From XN24 sp047921395 (lineage in GTDB: Bacteria; Pseudomonadota; Gammaproteobacteria; Steroidobacterales; XN24): 64,000 bases of DNA. The notes under the pieces were generated by a model that worked only from the letters and a program-made list of their open reading frames with translations, had not been told where the DNA came from and did not search any database. Shown here piece after piece: positions 15,877-24,823 of the stretch; position 1 is the first letter of the stretch; each line of letters opens with the position of its first letter. Position numbers and translations under genes: made by a program. The stretch lies in NCBI GenBank assembly GCA_047921395.1, contig JBLRWH010000002.1, forward strand, positions 50,928-114,927, written 5' to 3'.

Positions 15877-17088
15877 TTACAAGCGACGGAACACCAGCGT
15901 CGCGTTCGTGCCGCCGAAACCGAAGCTGTTCGACATGACCGTGTCCAGGCGGACGCCGTCGCGCCGCTCGCGCACGATATCCAGTCCCTCGGCCGCCGGA
16001 TCGAGCCGCTCGATGTTGGCCGAAGCTGCGATGAAGTCGTTCTGCATCATGAGGATTGCGTGGATGGCCTCGTTCACGCCGGCCGCCCCGAGGGCATGAC
16101 CCGCCAGTGACTTCGTCGAGGCAATGGGCGGCGCCTGGGCGCCGAACACCTCGCGGATCGCCTTCAGTTCCTTGATATCGCCGACCGGCGTGCTGGTGCC
16201 GTGCGTATTGAGGTAGTCCACCGGGCCCTCGAGGCCGTCCAGCGCCATGCGCATGCAGCGCACCGCACCCTCGCCAGACGGCTGCACCATGTCGGCGCCG
16301 TCCGAGGTGGCGCCGTAGCCAACGAGCTCGCAGATGATGTTCGCGCCGCGGGCCCTGGCGTGTTCGAGCTCCTCGAGGATCACGATCCCGCCGCCGCCGG
16401 AGATGACGAAGCCGTCGCGATCCGCGTCGTAGGTGCGGGAGGCTTTCTCCGGCGTGTCGTTGTACTTCGAGGACAGCGCACCCATGCCGTCGAACATCAC
16501 GGAGGTGCCCCAGTGCAGCTCCTCGGCCCCGCCGGCGAACACGACGTCCTGCTTGCCCAGCTGGATCAGTTCCGCGCCGTTGCCGATACAGTGCGCGCTG
16601 GTCGCGCAGGCCGAGCTGATCGTGTAGCTCACGCCCTTGATCTTGAAGGCCGTCGCGAGAATGGCGGGAATCGCCGACGACATGCAGCGCGTGACCATGT
16701 AGGGCCCGACCTTGCGTGCGCCTTTCTGGCGCACCGTGTCGCCGGTCCAGAACACGTTCTCCGTGGACGCACCGCCCGAGCCGGCGATCAGGCCGGTGCG
16801 CGGATTGCTGATATCGCTCTCCTCGATGCCGGCCATCTCGATAGCTTCACGCATGGCGATGTAGTTGTACCCGGCGGCATCGCTCATGAAGCGCTTCAGC
16901 TTCCGGTCGATCAGGTCCGCAAGGGGGATTTCCACCGGGCCGTGGACATGGCTGCGGAAGCCGAGCTCCCGGTACTCCTCGCAGAAGCGGATGCCGGAGC
17001 GGCCCTCGCGCAGGGAAGCGAGCACCTCCCGGGCGTGGTTGCCAATGCTCGAGACGATTCCGAAGCCGGTGACGACGACGCGACGCAT
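15877..17088 (-). CDS. fabB: 3-oxoacyl-ACP synthase I
   Basis: Condensing enzyme that elongates acyl-ACP, including the cis-unsaturated intermediate made by FabA. The 403-residue protein has the thiolase fold with the Cys-His-His triad: Cys161 in SSACATSAHC, His in NTHGTSTPVGD (about 295) and His in STKSLAGHALGAAG (about 330). The Gly-rich C-terminus NSFGFGGTNATLVF closes the fold. Its close link to fabA (9-base gap, same strand) marks it as FabB rather than FabF. Confidence 0.96.
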   Translation of the reverse strand: MRRVVVTGFGIVSSIGNHAREVLASLREGRSGIRFCEEYRELGFRSHVHGPVEIPLADLIDRKLKRFMSDAAGYNYIAMREAIEMAGIEESDISNPRTGLIAGSGGASTENVFWTGDTVRQKGARKVGPYMVTRCMSSAIPAILATAFKIKGVSYTISSACATSAHCIGNGAELIQLGKQDVVFAGGAEELHWGTSVMFDGMGALSSKYNDTPEKASRTYDADRDGFVISGGGGIVILEELEHARARGANIICELVGYGATSDGADMVQPSGEGAVRCMRMALDGLEGPVDYLNTHGTSTPVGDIKELKAIREVFGAQAPPIASTKSLAGHALGAAGVNEAIHAILMMQNDFIAASANIERLDPAAEGLDIVRERRDGVRLDTVMSNSFGFGGTNATLVFRRL

Positions 17089-17098
17089 GGAGCCTCCC

Positions 17099-17611
17099 TC
17101 AGAAAGAGTCAGTCGAAGTGAACAGGCCGACCTTCAGGTCGGTCGCGCTGTAGATATCGCGGCCATCCACGCTCATGGTGGCGTCGGCGATCCCCATATA
17201 GAGCCGGCGCAGCAGCACGCGCTTCATGTCGATGCGATAGGTGACCAGCTTCGCGGTCGGCAGCACCTGGCCCGTGAATTTCACCTCGCCACAGCCGAGC
17301 GCGCGACCCCGCCCCATCCCGCCGCTCCAGCACAGGAAGAAGCCGATCAGCTGCCACATGGCATCGAGCCCGAGGCAGCCGGGCATGACCGGGTCGGACT
17401 CGAAGTGGCACTTGAAAAACCACAGGTCCGGGCGGATGTCGAGTTCCGCCACGATCTCGCCGAGCCCGTGCGCGCCGCCGTCTGCCGTGATGCGGGTGAT
17501 GCGGTCCATCATCAGCATCGGCGGCAGCGGCGCCCGGCCGCTGGCGGGCCCGAACAGCTCGCCCCTGCCCGCCTGCAGCAGTTCCTCGTAGCTGTACGCG
17601 CTCTTGATCAT
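17099..17611 (-). CDS. fabA: 3-hydroxydecanoyl-ACP dehydratase/isomerase
   Basis: Dehydrates 3-hydroxydecanoyl-ACP and isomerises the product to cis-3-decenoyl-ACP, the branch point for anaerobic unsaturated fatty acid synthesis. The 170-residue protein matches the family length, with WFFKCHFESDPVMPGCLGLD: catalytic His69 and Asp83. GEVKFTGQVLPTAK and SATDLKVGLF are further signatures. It is the first gene of a fabA-fabB unit. The 120 bases upstream, before the RND gene end, probably hold the promoter; I see no convincing FabR or FadR site. Confidence 0.97.
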   Translation of the reverse strand: MIKSAYSYEELLQAGRGELFGPASGRAPLPPMLMMDRITRITADGGAHGLGEIVAELDIRPDLWFFKCHFESDPVMPGCLGLDAMWQLIGFFLCWSGGMGRGRALGCGEVKFTGQVLPTAKLVTYRIDMKRVLLRRLYMGIADATMSVDGRDIYSATDLKVGLFTSTDSF

Positions 17612-17733
17612 GTCCCGGCCCCGGTGATCGACTTCGCCAGGGCGATATTGTGCCGCAAAACCGGCTGAATTATTTCTTGCGCCGCGTCATGGCAGTCGCC
17701 ACAGGCGCTGCCACCGCCCAGCATGAACAGGCC

Positions 17734-20700
17734 CTAAATTGCGTCAGTGACCGCCGGGGCCGCCCGCGCCCCGCCGGCTCGACCCCATAACCTGCCGGCG
17801 ATCCGCCGCAGGTCCTCCAGCACGAGGTAATTCAGCGGCACCAGCAGGAGGGTGATGAAGGTCGCGAACAGGATGCCGAAGCCCAGCGAAACGGCCATCG
17901 GGATCAGGAACTGCGCCTGGGTGGATTTCTCGAAAATCAGCGGCGTCAGGCCCGCGAAGGTGGTCAGCGAGGTCAGCAGCACGGGGCGCAGGCGCGCGAT
18001 CCCGGCTGTGCCGACCGCCTCCATCAGCGGCATGCCCTCGGCGCGCCGCTTGTTGATGTAGTCCACCAGCACGAGGCTGTCGTTCACGACCACGCCGGTG
18101 AGCGCGAGCATGCCCATGAGGCTCATGATCGTCAGGCTCATGCCCATGATCATGTGCCCGAGCATGGCGCCGGCTGCGCCGAACGGGATCACGCTCATGA
18201 CGATCAGGGGCTGCAGGTAGGACCGGAACGGGATGGCCAGCAAGGCGTAGATCACGAACAGCACGAACATCAGGCCGTAGCCGAGGCTGCCGAAGGATTC
18301 GCGCTGCTCGCGTGCCTCGCCCTCGAGCGTGAAGCTGACACCCGCATAGCCGCGCACGGCTTCGGACAGGAAGGCCGAGATGTCGCGCTTGATGGCCTCG
18401 ATGTCCGCGGTCTCCTTGTTCACGTCGGCCGTCACGTTGATGGTCCGGTTGCGGTCCACCCGGCGGATCTGGGCGAAGCCGCGCCCGAACTCGGCGCTCG
18501 CCACATCGGCAAACGGCACCTCCAGGCCTGCTGGGGTGCGGATGCGCATCGTGTCCAGGTTATCCAGCGAGCGACGCTCAGTCTCCGGGTAACGGACATA
18601 GACCCGCACCTCCTCGCGGCCGCGCTGCACGCGCTGGACCTCGAAGCCGAAGAATGCGTGCCTGACCTGGCGGGCCAGGTTCTCCAGCGTGATGCCGAGC
18701 AGTTCGGCCTCGGGACGGATGCGCAGCTTGATCTCCTGCTTGCCGTCCTGGAAGCTGTCCGTGATGTCGAACACGCCGGGATAGGTTTCCAGGCGCGCCC
18801 GCACCTCGGCCGCGAGGGCCCGCAGCGGCACGAAGTCCGGCCCCGTGATCTGCACGTCGAGCGGCGCGCCGCCGCCGCCGATCTCGGCCCGGAAACTCAG
18901 CTCCTTTGCGCCCGGAATCGAGCCGATCGCCTGGCGCCATTCGCGCACCAGGTCGGCGCTCGTGACCTCGAGCGTGCGCTCCTCCGGGGGGACGATCTCG
19001 AACACGACCCGCCCGACATCGGTGCGCGGCGCCGCGCCGCCGCCGGCGGAACCCACCGAGGCCAGGATGCCCTTGATGACGCTCTCGCCCGTCTCCGGGT
19101 CCCGGTAGCGCTCACGCAGGTTCTCCGCTTCCAGGTTGATGCGCCGGATGCCGTCCGCGGTGGCCTCGAAGGGTGTCCCCGGCGGCATGGTCAGGGTGGC
19201 CGAGGCCGTCTCGGCCTGGATGCGGGGGAAGAAGATGAAGCGCAGGTGCCCGCCGATCGCGATGCTGAACAGGATGATAGCGACCGCGCCGAACAGCGCA
19301 CCCGCCAGGTAGCGGTTGCGCAGCGAGAAACGCAGCGCCGGGGCATAGATCGCCTGCGTGCCGCGCTCGAGACCGCGCTGGATGCGCGCCTGCAGCCTGC
19401 TCAACGGACCGTCGCTGGCGGCATTTCGCAACCGGACGTGCTTCAGGTGAGCAGGCAGGATCAGCTTCGACTCGACCAGCGAGAACAGCAATACCGGAAT
19501 CACGATCAGCGGAATCTGCGCGAAGATCTGGCCGCGGATGCCCTCGATCATGAGCAGCGGCATGAAGGCGACCACCGTCGTCAGGATGCCGAAGGTCACC
19601 GGCACGGCGATCTCCTGCGTGCCCTTGATCGAGGCCTGCAGCGGATCCTCGCCTTTCTGCAGCCGCGAGAAGATGTTCTCGCCGGTGACAATCGCGTCGT
19701 CCACAACGATGCCCAGCACGAGAATGAACGCGAACAGGCTGATCAGGTTGATCGTTACGCCGAACACCGGCATCAGGGCGATGCCGCCCATGAACGCCAC
19801 CGGGATCCCCACCACGACCCAGAACGCGACCGCGGGACGCAGGAACAGCGTCAGCAGGACGAGAATCAGGATGCCGCCTTGCACGGCGCTTTTCACCAGC
19901 GTGTTCAAGCGCGCCTGCACGACGCGCGACTGGTCGCGCCAGTAGTCGAGCTCGATGCCGGGCGGCAGCCAGGCCGGCGGATCGGCGATGTAATCCCGCA
20001 CCACGCGTGCCACCTCGATGGCGCTCTGCTCGCCGACGCGGTAGACGTCGATGAACGCGGCGGGCCGGTCGTTGTAGCGGAACTCCAGCGGATCCTCGCT
20101 GAAGGCGTCACGCACGACGCCGAGGTCTCTGATCGTAAGCCGGGCGCCGGATTCGCCGCGCACCACGATGTCCTCGAATTCCCGCCCTGCGCGCGCCTGC
20201 CCCTGGGTGCGTATCAGCACCTCACCACCGGTGGTGCGCACCGAGCCGGCGGCGAGATCCAGCGAGGTGCGCCGCACGGCCGAGGCGACCTCCTCGAGTG
20301 TCAGCCCGTATTCGCGCAGCGTCTGCTCGGAAATCTCGATCGAGATCTCGTAGGGACGCACGCCGTCCAGTTCGACCTGGGTGATCGCCTCGAGATCGAC
20401 GAGCTCGTCCCGCACCCGCTCGGCGACCAGGCGCAGCTCCTGCTCGGGCAGCTCGCCCGAGATCACCACCGTGATGACGTCCCGGCGGATCTCCGGGACA
20501 TAGACCACCGGCCGCTCGCTGTCCGCCGGGAACGTCGAGATCCCGTCCACGCGCGCCTTGACGTCGTTCATCAGCTCGCGCGGGTCGGCATTGTTCTCCA
20601 CTTCGACCACGACGGTGCCGAGGTTCTCGACCGCCGTGGAGCGCAGCTGCTTGATCCCCTCGAGGTCCTGGATGGCTTCCTCGATCTTGACCGTGATGCC

Positions 20701-20889
20701 CTCCTCGACCTCGGCCGGGGTGGCGCCCGGGAACGGCACGCGCACGATGACCGAGCGCAGCTCGAAGGCCGGGAACACTTCCAGCGGGATCTTCGCCGTG
20801 AGCGCCCAGGCGCCGAGCGCAAGCACCGTCACCATCAGCAGGTTGGCCGCGACGTCGTTGCGCGCGAACCAGGCGATCATGCCCTTCAC
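17734..20889 (-). CDS. RND efflux transporter permease (AcrB-type)
   Basis: A 1051-residue inner-membrane proton antiporter with the duplicated layout of one helix, a periplasmic pore/docking region and a cluster of helices. GIVVDDAIVTGENIFSRL (about 405-422) carries the two consecutive Asp of the proton relay, and the second half has GVVVNDSLVLVDYINKRR. The N-terminus IPLEVFPAFELRSVIVRVPFPGATPAEVEEGI is typical of this superfamily. It overlaps the adaptor gene upstream by 4 bases (ATGA). No outer-membrane channel gene is nearby, so it may use a channel encoded elsewhere. Substrate unknown; organic compounds are more likely than metals because metal-type signatures are absent. Confidence 0.93.
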   Translation of the reverse strand: MKGMIAWFARNDVAANLLMVTVLALGAWALTAKIPLEVFPAFELRSVIVRVPFPGATPAEVEEGITVKIEEAIQDLEGIKQLRSTAVENLGTVVVEVENNADPRELMNDVKARVDGISTFPADSERPVVYVPEIRRDVITVVISGELPEQELRLVAERVRDELVDLEAITQVELDGVRPYEISIEISEQTLREYGLTLEEVASAVRRTSLDLAAGSVRTTGGEVLIRTQGQARAGREFEDIVVRGESGARLTIRDLGVVRDAFSEDPLEFRYNDRPAAFIDVYRVGEQSAIEVARVVRDYIADPPAWLPPGIELDYWRDQSRVVQARLNTLVKSAVQGGILILVLLTLFLRPAVAFWVVVGIPVAFMGGIALMPVFGVTINLISLFAFILVLGIVVDDAIVTGENIFSRLQKGEDPLQASIKGTQEIAVPVTFGILTTVVAFMPLLMIEGIRGQIFAQIPLIVIPVLLFSLVESKLILPAHLKHVRLRNAASDGPLSRLQARIQRGLERGTQAIYAPALRFSLRNRYLAGALFGAVAIILFSIAIGGHLRFIFFPRIQAETASATLTMPPGTPFEATADGIRRINLEAENLRERYRDPETGESVIKGILASVGSAGGGAAPRTDVGRVVFEIVPPEERTLEVTSADLVREWRQAIGSIPGAKELSFRAEIGGGGAPLDVQITGPDFVPLRALAAEVRARLETYPGVFDITDSFQDGKQEIKLRIRPEAELLGITLENLARQVRHAFFGFEVQRVQRGREEVRVYVRYPETERRSLDNLDTMRIRTPAGLEVPFADVASAEFGRGFAQIRRVDRNRTINVTADVNKETADIEAIKRDISAFLSEAVRGYAGVSFTLEGEAREQRESFGSLGYGLMFVLFVIYALLAIPFRSYLQPLIVMSVIPFGAAGAMLGHMIMGMSLTIMSLMGMLALTGVVVNDSLVLVDYINKRRAEGMPLMEAVGTAGIARLRPVLLTSLTTFAGLTPLIFEKSTQAQFLIPMAVSLGFGILFATFITLLLVPLNYLVLEDLRRIAGRLWGRAGGARAAPAVTDAI

Positions 20890-22118
20890 TGCGCAGCGCC
20901 CTCGGCCGCGACCCGGTCCGCCTGCGGTCGGCCGCGCGGGGCGGGGGCCACGCCGTCGATGGTCGCGGCGACCAGCGTGCCGCTGGCGGCGACCGCCAGC
21001 GGCGTGATGTTGACGGCCTCGCCACCGTCGAGGCCCGCGATCACCACCGCGTGCTCGCCGTCGGTCCAGGCGACTGTGACAGGCCGGCGCTGCAGGCGGC
21101 TCTCGTCATCCACGACCAGGACTTCGTTGCCGTCGCGCAGGGCGCTGCGCGGCAGCACCACGGCGTTCTCCAGCGTCCGGCCCTCGATCTCGACCTCGAC
21201 GAACTGCCCGATCCTGAGCGGCGGCCTGCCCTCTGGGCCCCGCGCATAGGGATCATCCACCTGCGCGACGACGAACAGCTGGCGCGTGCGGGTATCGATC
21301 GCGCCCTCGGCCCGGACGATGCGCCCGGTCCAGCGCCATACCTGGCTGCCAATGGACGCCTTGACGGTGACCTCGGGCCCGGCGGTGCCGCGCTGCGCGG
21401 TCTCGCCGCGGAATCGTTCCGGCAGGTCCACGAACTCCAGCTGGCGGTTCGACAGCGGCAGGCGGATCTCGACGTAGTCGGTCGCATAGACGCGCGCCAG
21501 CACCGTGCCCGTCGAGACGAACTGCCCGATGTCCACGTTCTTCTCGAGCACCTGGCCGTCGTAGGGCGCCCGGATGCGCGTGCGTTCCAGGTCGAACCTG
21601 GCCCGCTCGAGCTGGGCCTGGGCCGACAGCAGGGTGGCGCGCGCGGCCGCGATCTGCGGCTTGCGCAGGCCCAGCTCCGGCGCCTCCTTGCCCAGCATGC
21701 GCCAGTCGCCCTCCACGACCTTGGCCTGCGCGAGCTCCTGCTCGAGCGCCGACTCGGCCTGCGCCACCTGCGCCTCCGCGCTGGCGATGGCGAGCTCGTA
21801 GTCCCGTGGGTCCAGCGTCACGAGCACGTCACCGCGCTCGAAGAAGCCGCCCTCGCGGAAGGTCGGCGAGATCGCCACGATCTGGCCGGAGACCTGCGGG
21901 ATCAGCGTGCTCTCGGTGCGCGGCTCCACCGTCCCCTCGCTGCGGATGGCGACGCGGTACTCCGTGGGCACGGTGCGGATCGCGTCGATCGCGACCGGGA
22001 CCTGCGGCGGCTCGAACTGCTGCGCCTCGGGTCGCTGGGAAACGATGTAACGTCCCCCGGCGAGCGCGGCGACGAGCACCAGCGCGGGAAGGATCCATTT
22101 CAGGAGCTTGTTGAACAT
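20886..22118 (-). CDS. RND efflux periplasmic adaptor (membrane fusion protein)
   Basis: A 410-residue adaptor linking the RND permease to an outer-membrane channel. An N-terminal membrane anchor (LLKWILPALVLVAALAGGRYI) is followed by a barrel/lipoyl half-motif (GTVEPRTESTLIPQVSGQIV), a long helical hairpin (about 100-180), the second lipoyl half (TRIRAPYDGQVLEKNVDIGQFVS) and a C-terminal barrel. Start taken as ATG 22118 just after AGG; an in-frame GTG at 22130 is an alternative. A 4-base overlap with the permease indicates coupling. Confidence 0.92.
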   Translation of the reverse strand: MFNKLLKWILPALVLVAALAGGRYIVSQRPEAQQFEPPQVPVAIDAIRTVPTEYRVAIRSEGTVEPRTESTLIPQVSGQIVAISPTFREGGFFERGDVLVTLDPRDYELAIASAEAQVAQAESALEQELAQAKVVEGDWRMLGKEAPELGLRKPQIAAARATLLSAQAQLERARFDLERTRIRAPYDGQVLEKNVDIGQFVSTGTVLARVYATDYVEIRLPLSNRQLEFVDLPERFRGETAQRGTAGPEVTVKASIGSQVWRWTGRIVRAEGAIDTRTRQLFVVAQVDDPYARGPEGRPPLRIGQFVEVEIEGRTLENAVVLPRSALRDGNEVLVVDDESRLQRRPVTVAWTDGEHAVVIAGLDGGEAVNITPLAVAASGTLVAATIDGVAPAPRGRPQADRVAAEGAAQ

Positions 22119-22331
22119 CTGGACCTGCACTTGGCGGATTGGCGAACACGCGCGAACCAGGAGTGTAATCGCTCGGGACGGCGTTCCGGATCCATCGGCC
22201 CCGGCGTCCGCTCGCGTTCTCCGGGACGAGAGCCCGTCATTTTACCCGCACTGTGACCGTGCACTGCCATCCTGGTTCACTCACCGATGCTCGCTTGCAT
22301 CGGGCACGTCCGCGAGGGCACCCTGCAGCCC

Positions 22332-23141
22332 ATGGAATTGAACCAGAGCGAGGCCCTGATCCGGTTCGGGGCTTTTTTCGGCCTGCTGCTGATCCTTTTT
22401 GCCGCCCAGTGGCGCTGGCCGGCGCGCGGCGACGGCCGCCCGGCGCGGCGGCAGCTGGTCAACCTCGGCATGGTGGCCGTCAGCACCGGCGTCCTCCGGG
22501 TCGGCTTTCCGGTGCTGGCCGTGGCCTGGGCCGTGCAGGTGCAAGGCGCTGGGCTGTTCGGCCTGCTGGAGTGGCCTGCCTGGGTCGAGCTCGCCGCCGC
22601 GATCCTCCTGCTGGACGTCGCCATCTACTGGCAGCATCGACTCATGCACACCATCCCGCTACTCTGGCGGCTGCACCGCGTGCACCACTGCGACACCGCG
22701 TTCGACGTCACCACGGGGGTCCGCTTCCACCCGCTGGAGATCGCGCTGTCGATGGGCCTCAAGCTCGGGCTGATCACGCTGCTCGGCCCGCATCCCGCCG
22801 CGGTGCTGGCCTTCGAGGTGCTGCTGAGCCTCGGCTCGCTCTTCACACATACCGACGTTGCTTTCCCGCGTGCGCTTGACCGCCGGCTGCGCTGGGTATT
22901 CGTCACGCCCTCGATGCACCGCATCCACCACTCGACGCGCCGCGTCGAGACCGACAGCAACTACGGCTTCCACCTGTCCATGTGGGATCGCCTGTTCCGC
23001 AGCTACACCGTCGAGCCCGCCGAGGACGAGCGCCGCATGCCCATCGGCCTCGAGGACTGGCGGGAACCGCGCGACCAGCGACTGGTCTCACTGCTCCTGA
23101 ATCCTTTCCGCAAGCCTGAGCCGAGCCAAACCGATGCGTGA
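22332..23141 (+). CDS. Sterol desaturase-family (fatty acid hydroxylase) membrane protein
   Basis: A 269-residue membrane protein with the di-iron histidine boxes of the sterol desaturase/fatty acid hydroxylase superfamily: HRLMH (about 103), HRVHH (about 116) and HRIHH (about 198), separated by hydrophobic segments. Such enzymes oxidise lipids with O2; the actual substrate is not evident. ATG at 22332 precedes a hydrophobic helix; an ATG 15 codons upstream is less likely. Its last 8 bases overlap the start of the ArsS-like radical SAM gene, implying cotranscription. Confidence 0.9.
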   Translation: MELNQSEALIRFGAFFGLLLILFAAQWRWPARGDGRPARRQLVNLGMVAVSTGVLRVGFPVLAVAWAVQVQGAGLFGLLEWPAWVELAAAILLLDVAIYWQHRLMHTIPLLWRLHRVHHCDTAFDVTTGVRFHPLEIALSMGLKLGLITLLGPHPAAVLAFEVLLSLGSLFTHTDVAFPRALDRRLRWVFVTPSMHRIHHSTRRVETDSNYGFHLSMWDRLFRSYTVEPAEDERRMPIGLEDWREPRDQRLVSLLLNPFRKPEPSQTDA

Positions 23142-24093
23142 CACCCTCCCCCTGCTGGTACGGACGGATTTCCCGCGCATCCGGCGCGACCGGCTCGATA
23201 CGCTGCAGCTCAACCTGGGCTACCTGTGCAACCTCGCCTGCTTGCATTGCCACGTCGCGGCCGGGCCCACGCGCAAGGAGCTGATGGATCGCGACACGAT
23301 GGAGGTCGCGCTGGCCGTGGCGGAGCGCCACCGCGTGGGTACGCTGGACCTGACCGGGGGCTCGCCGGAAATGAACCCCGGGTTCCGCTGGCTGGTGAGC
23401 GAGGCCCGCGCGCGCGGCATCCATGTCATGGACCGGCTGAACCCGACCATCTTGCGGGTGCCAGGCTACGAGTGGGTCGGGGAGTTCCTCGCCGCGCACC
23501 GGGTCGAGGCGATCGCCTCGCTGCCCTGTTACTCGAAGGAGAACGTCGATGCGCAGCGCGGCAACGGTGTGTTCGAGGCGTCGATCGGAGCGCTGCAGGA
23601 ACTGAACGCGCTCGGCTACGGCCAGCCGGACTCCGGGCTCGTGCTGAACCTGGTCTACAACCCGCTCGGCCCGTCGCTGCCGCCGCCGCAGGCCTCGCTC
23701 GAGGCGGACTACAAGCGGCTCCTGCATGAGGAGTTCGGCCTCCTCTTCAATTCGCTGTTCACGATCACCAACATGCCGATCAAGCGGTTCGGCGCCATCC
23801 TGCTGGCGAAAGACCAGTACGAGAGCTACATGGCGCTGCTCAAGAACGCCTACCGCGCCGACAACCTGAAGAACGTCATGTGTCGCAACCTGGTCAGCGT
23901 CGATTACCAGGGATTCCTGTACGACTGCGATTTCAACCAGATGCTGGGCCTGCCGCTCGGCGGCAAGGAGTCCCGGCCGCACCTGCGCGACCTGCTGTCA
24001 GCCGACGGCCCGCCCGGCGATATCGCGGTCGGCGGGCACTGCTACGGCTGCACCGCCGGCCAGGGCTCGAGCTGCGGGGGGGCGCTGGTTTAG
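23134..24093 (+). CDS. arsS: Radical SAM/Cys-rich protein of the ArsS (arsenosugar) type
   Basis: A 319-residue enzyme. CNLACLHC (Cys32, 36, 39) binds the SAM-cleaving iron-sulfur cluster; LDLTGGSPEMNPGFRWLV is the glycine-rich motif. The C-terminal half has CRNLVSVDYQGFLYDCDFNQMLGLP and GHCYGCTAGQGSSCGG, the Cys-rich block (DUF3641) of proteins named ArsS, which in cyanobacteria participate in arsenosugar synthesis. No ArsM methyltransferase or arsenic regulator is in the window, so an arsenic role is unproven here. It overlaps the sterol desaturase-like gene by 8 bases, a less expected pairing. Confidence 0.88.
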   Translation: MRDTLPLLVRTDFPRIRRDRLDTLQLNLGYLCNLACLHCHVAAGPTRKELMDRDTMEVALAVAERHRVGTLDLTGGSPEMNPGFRWLVSEARARGIHVMDRLNPTILRVPGYEWVGEFLAAHRVEAIASLPCYSKENVDAQRGNGVFEASIGALQELNALGYGQPDSGLVLNLVYNPLGPSLPPPQASLEADYKRLLHEEFGLLFNSLFTITNMPIKRFGAILLAKDQYESYMALLKNAYRADNLKNVMCRNLVSVDYQGFLYDCDFNQMLGLPLGGKESRPHLRDLLSADGPPGDIAVGGHCYGCTAGQGSSCGGALV

Positions 24094-24116
24094 CGCCCGC
24101 ATGGTTTGAACAGGCC

Positions 24117-24695
24117 CTAGCCGCGCCTGTCCCGGCGCGCCTGGCTGCGCTTGCCGGCGGCCGTTTTCTGGCCCTTGCGCGCCCCGGCGCGCGTGTCCCG
24201 CGCCAGCTTGCCACGCGCCGCGACCCGTGCCGATTCCGAGGCGTAGCCCGCGGCGCCGCTGGCCTTGCGGCTGCGCGCCTTGCCCTTGCCGAGCTCTGCC
24301 GCGCGGCGCGCGCCGGCCTTCTTCTTCGCGGCAACGCGGCCAGCCAGCGCGGCTTTTGCCGCCGCGCGCTTCGCTGCCCGCTGTTCGGCCGCCGCGAGCT
24401 TTGTGGCTTTCGCCTCGAAGCGCCCGAGCGCCTCATCGAACAGTTTCGCCTTGTCGGCGGTGCGCAGGTTGGTCTGCGGCCGGTCGCCTTTCTTCGTGCC
24501 CGTGCGCGCACGATTCGCGAGGCGCTGGCGTTTCAACAAGTCGCGGTACTTGTCGCGCAGCTTGCGCGCGCGCTGGATCTTGCCGCGCAGCTGGGCCGGC
24601 GCGAGTTTGCCGATTTCGTCAGCCAGGCTGGCGGTGAACAGCTTGTACTCGGCGTCGGTGCACAGGGGGCGGGCATGGTTGCGGTTGAAGGCCAT
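24117..24695 (-). CDS. Lys/Arg/Ala-rich basic protein
   Basis: A 192-residue protein of two parts. Residues 1-70 look globular and conserved (RNHARPLCTDAEYKLFTASL; GKIQRARKLRDKYRDLLKRQ). Residues 70-192 form a long helical, low-complexity tail of Lys, Arg and Ala (e.g. AAKRAAAKAALAGRVAAKKK) reminiscent of histone H1-like proteins, suggesting nucleic acid binding; this is inference from composition only. There is no signal peptide. It stands alone, convergent with arsS; its stop lies in a 13-base motif also found at the end of the RND permease gene. Confidence 0.7.
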   Translation of the reverse strand: MAFNRNHARPLCTDAEYKLFTASLADEIGKLAPAQLRGKIQRARKLRDKYRDLLKRQRLANRARTGTKKGDRPQTNLRTADKAKLFDEALGRFEAKATKLAAAEQRAAKRAAAKAALAGRVAAKKKAGARRAAELGKGKARSRKASGAAGYASESARVAARGKLARDTRAGARKGQKTAAGKRSQARRDRRG

Positions 24696-24823
24696 GGGTG
24701 CGAATCCTTATCTCAGCTCGTTCTTGCGGGCCACTGCAGACAAAGTGACTGTCGGCGGCATCGAGACGATAGATTACCATTCGCGGTCCGGCGCGTGCCC
24801 GCCAGGAAACGCCAGCTCGAAAC

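Noticed and set aside
18154..21249. Long plus-strand frame antisense to the RND permease and adaptor
   Set aside because: Low-complexity His/Arg/Asp-rich translation, the usual shadow of a GC-rich gene.
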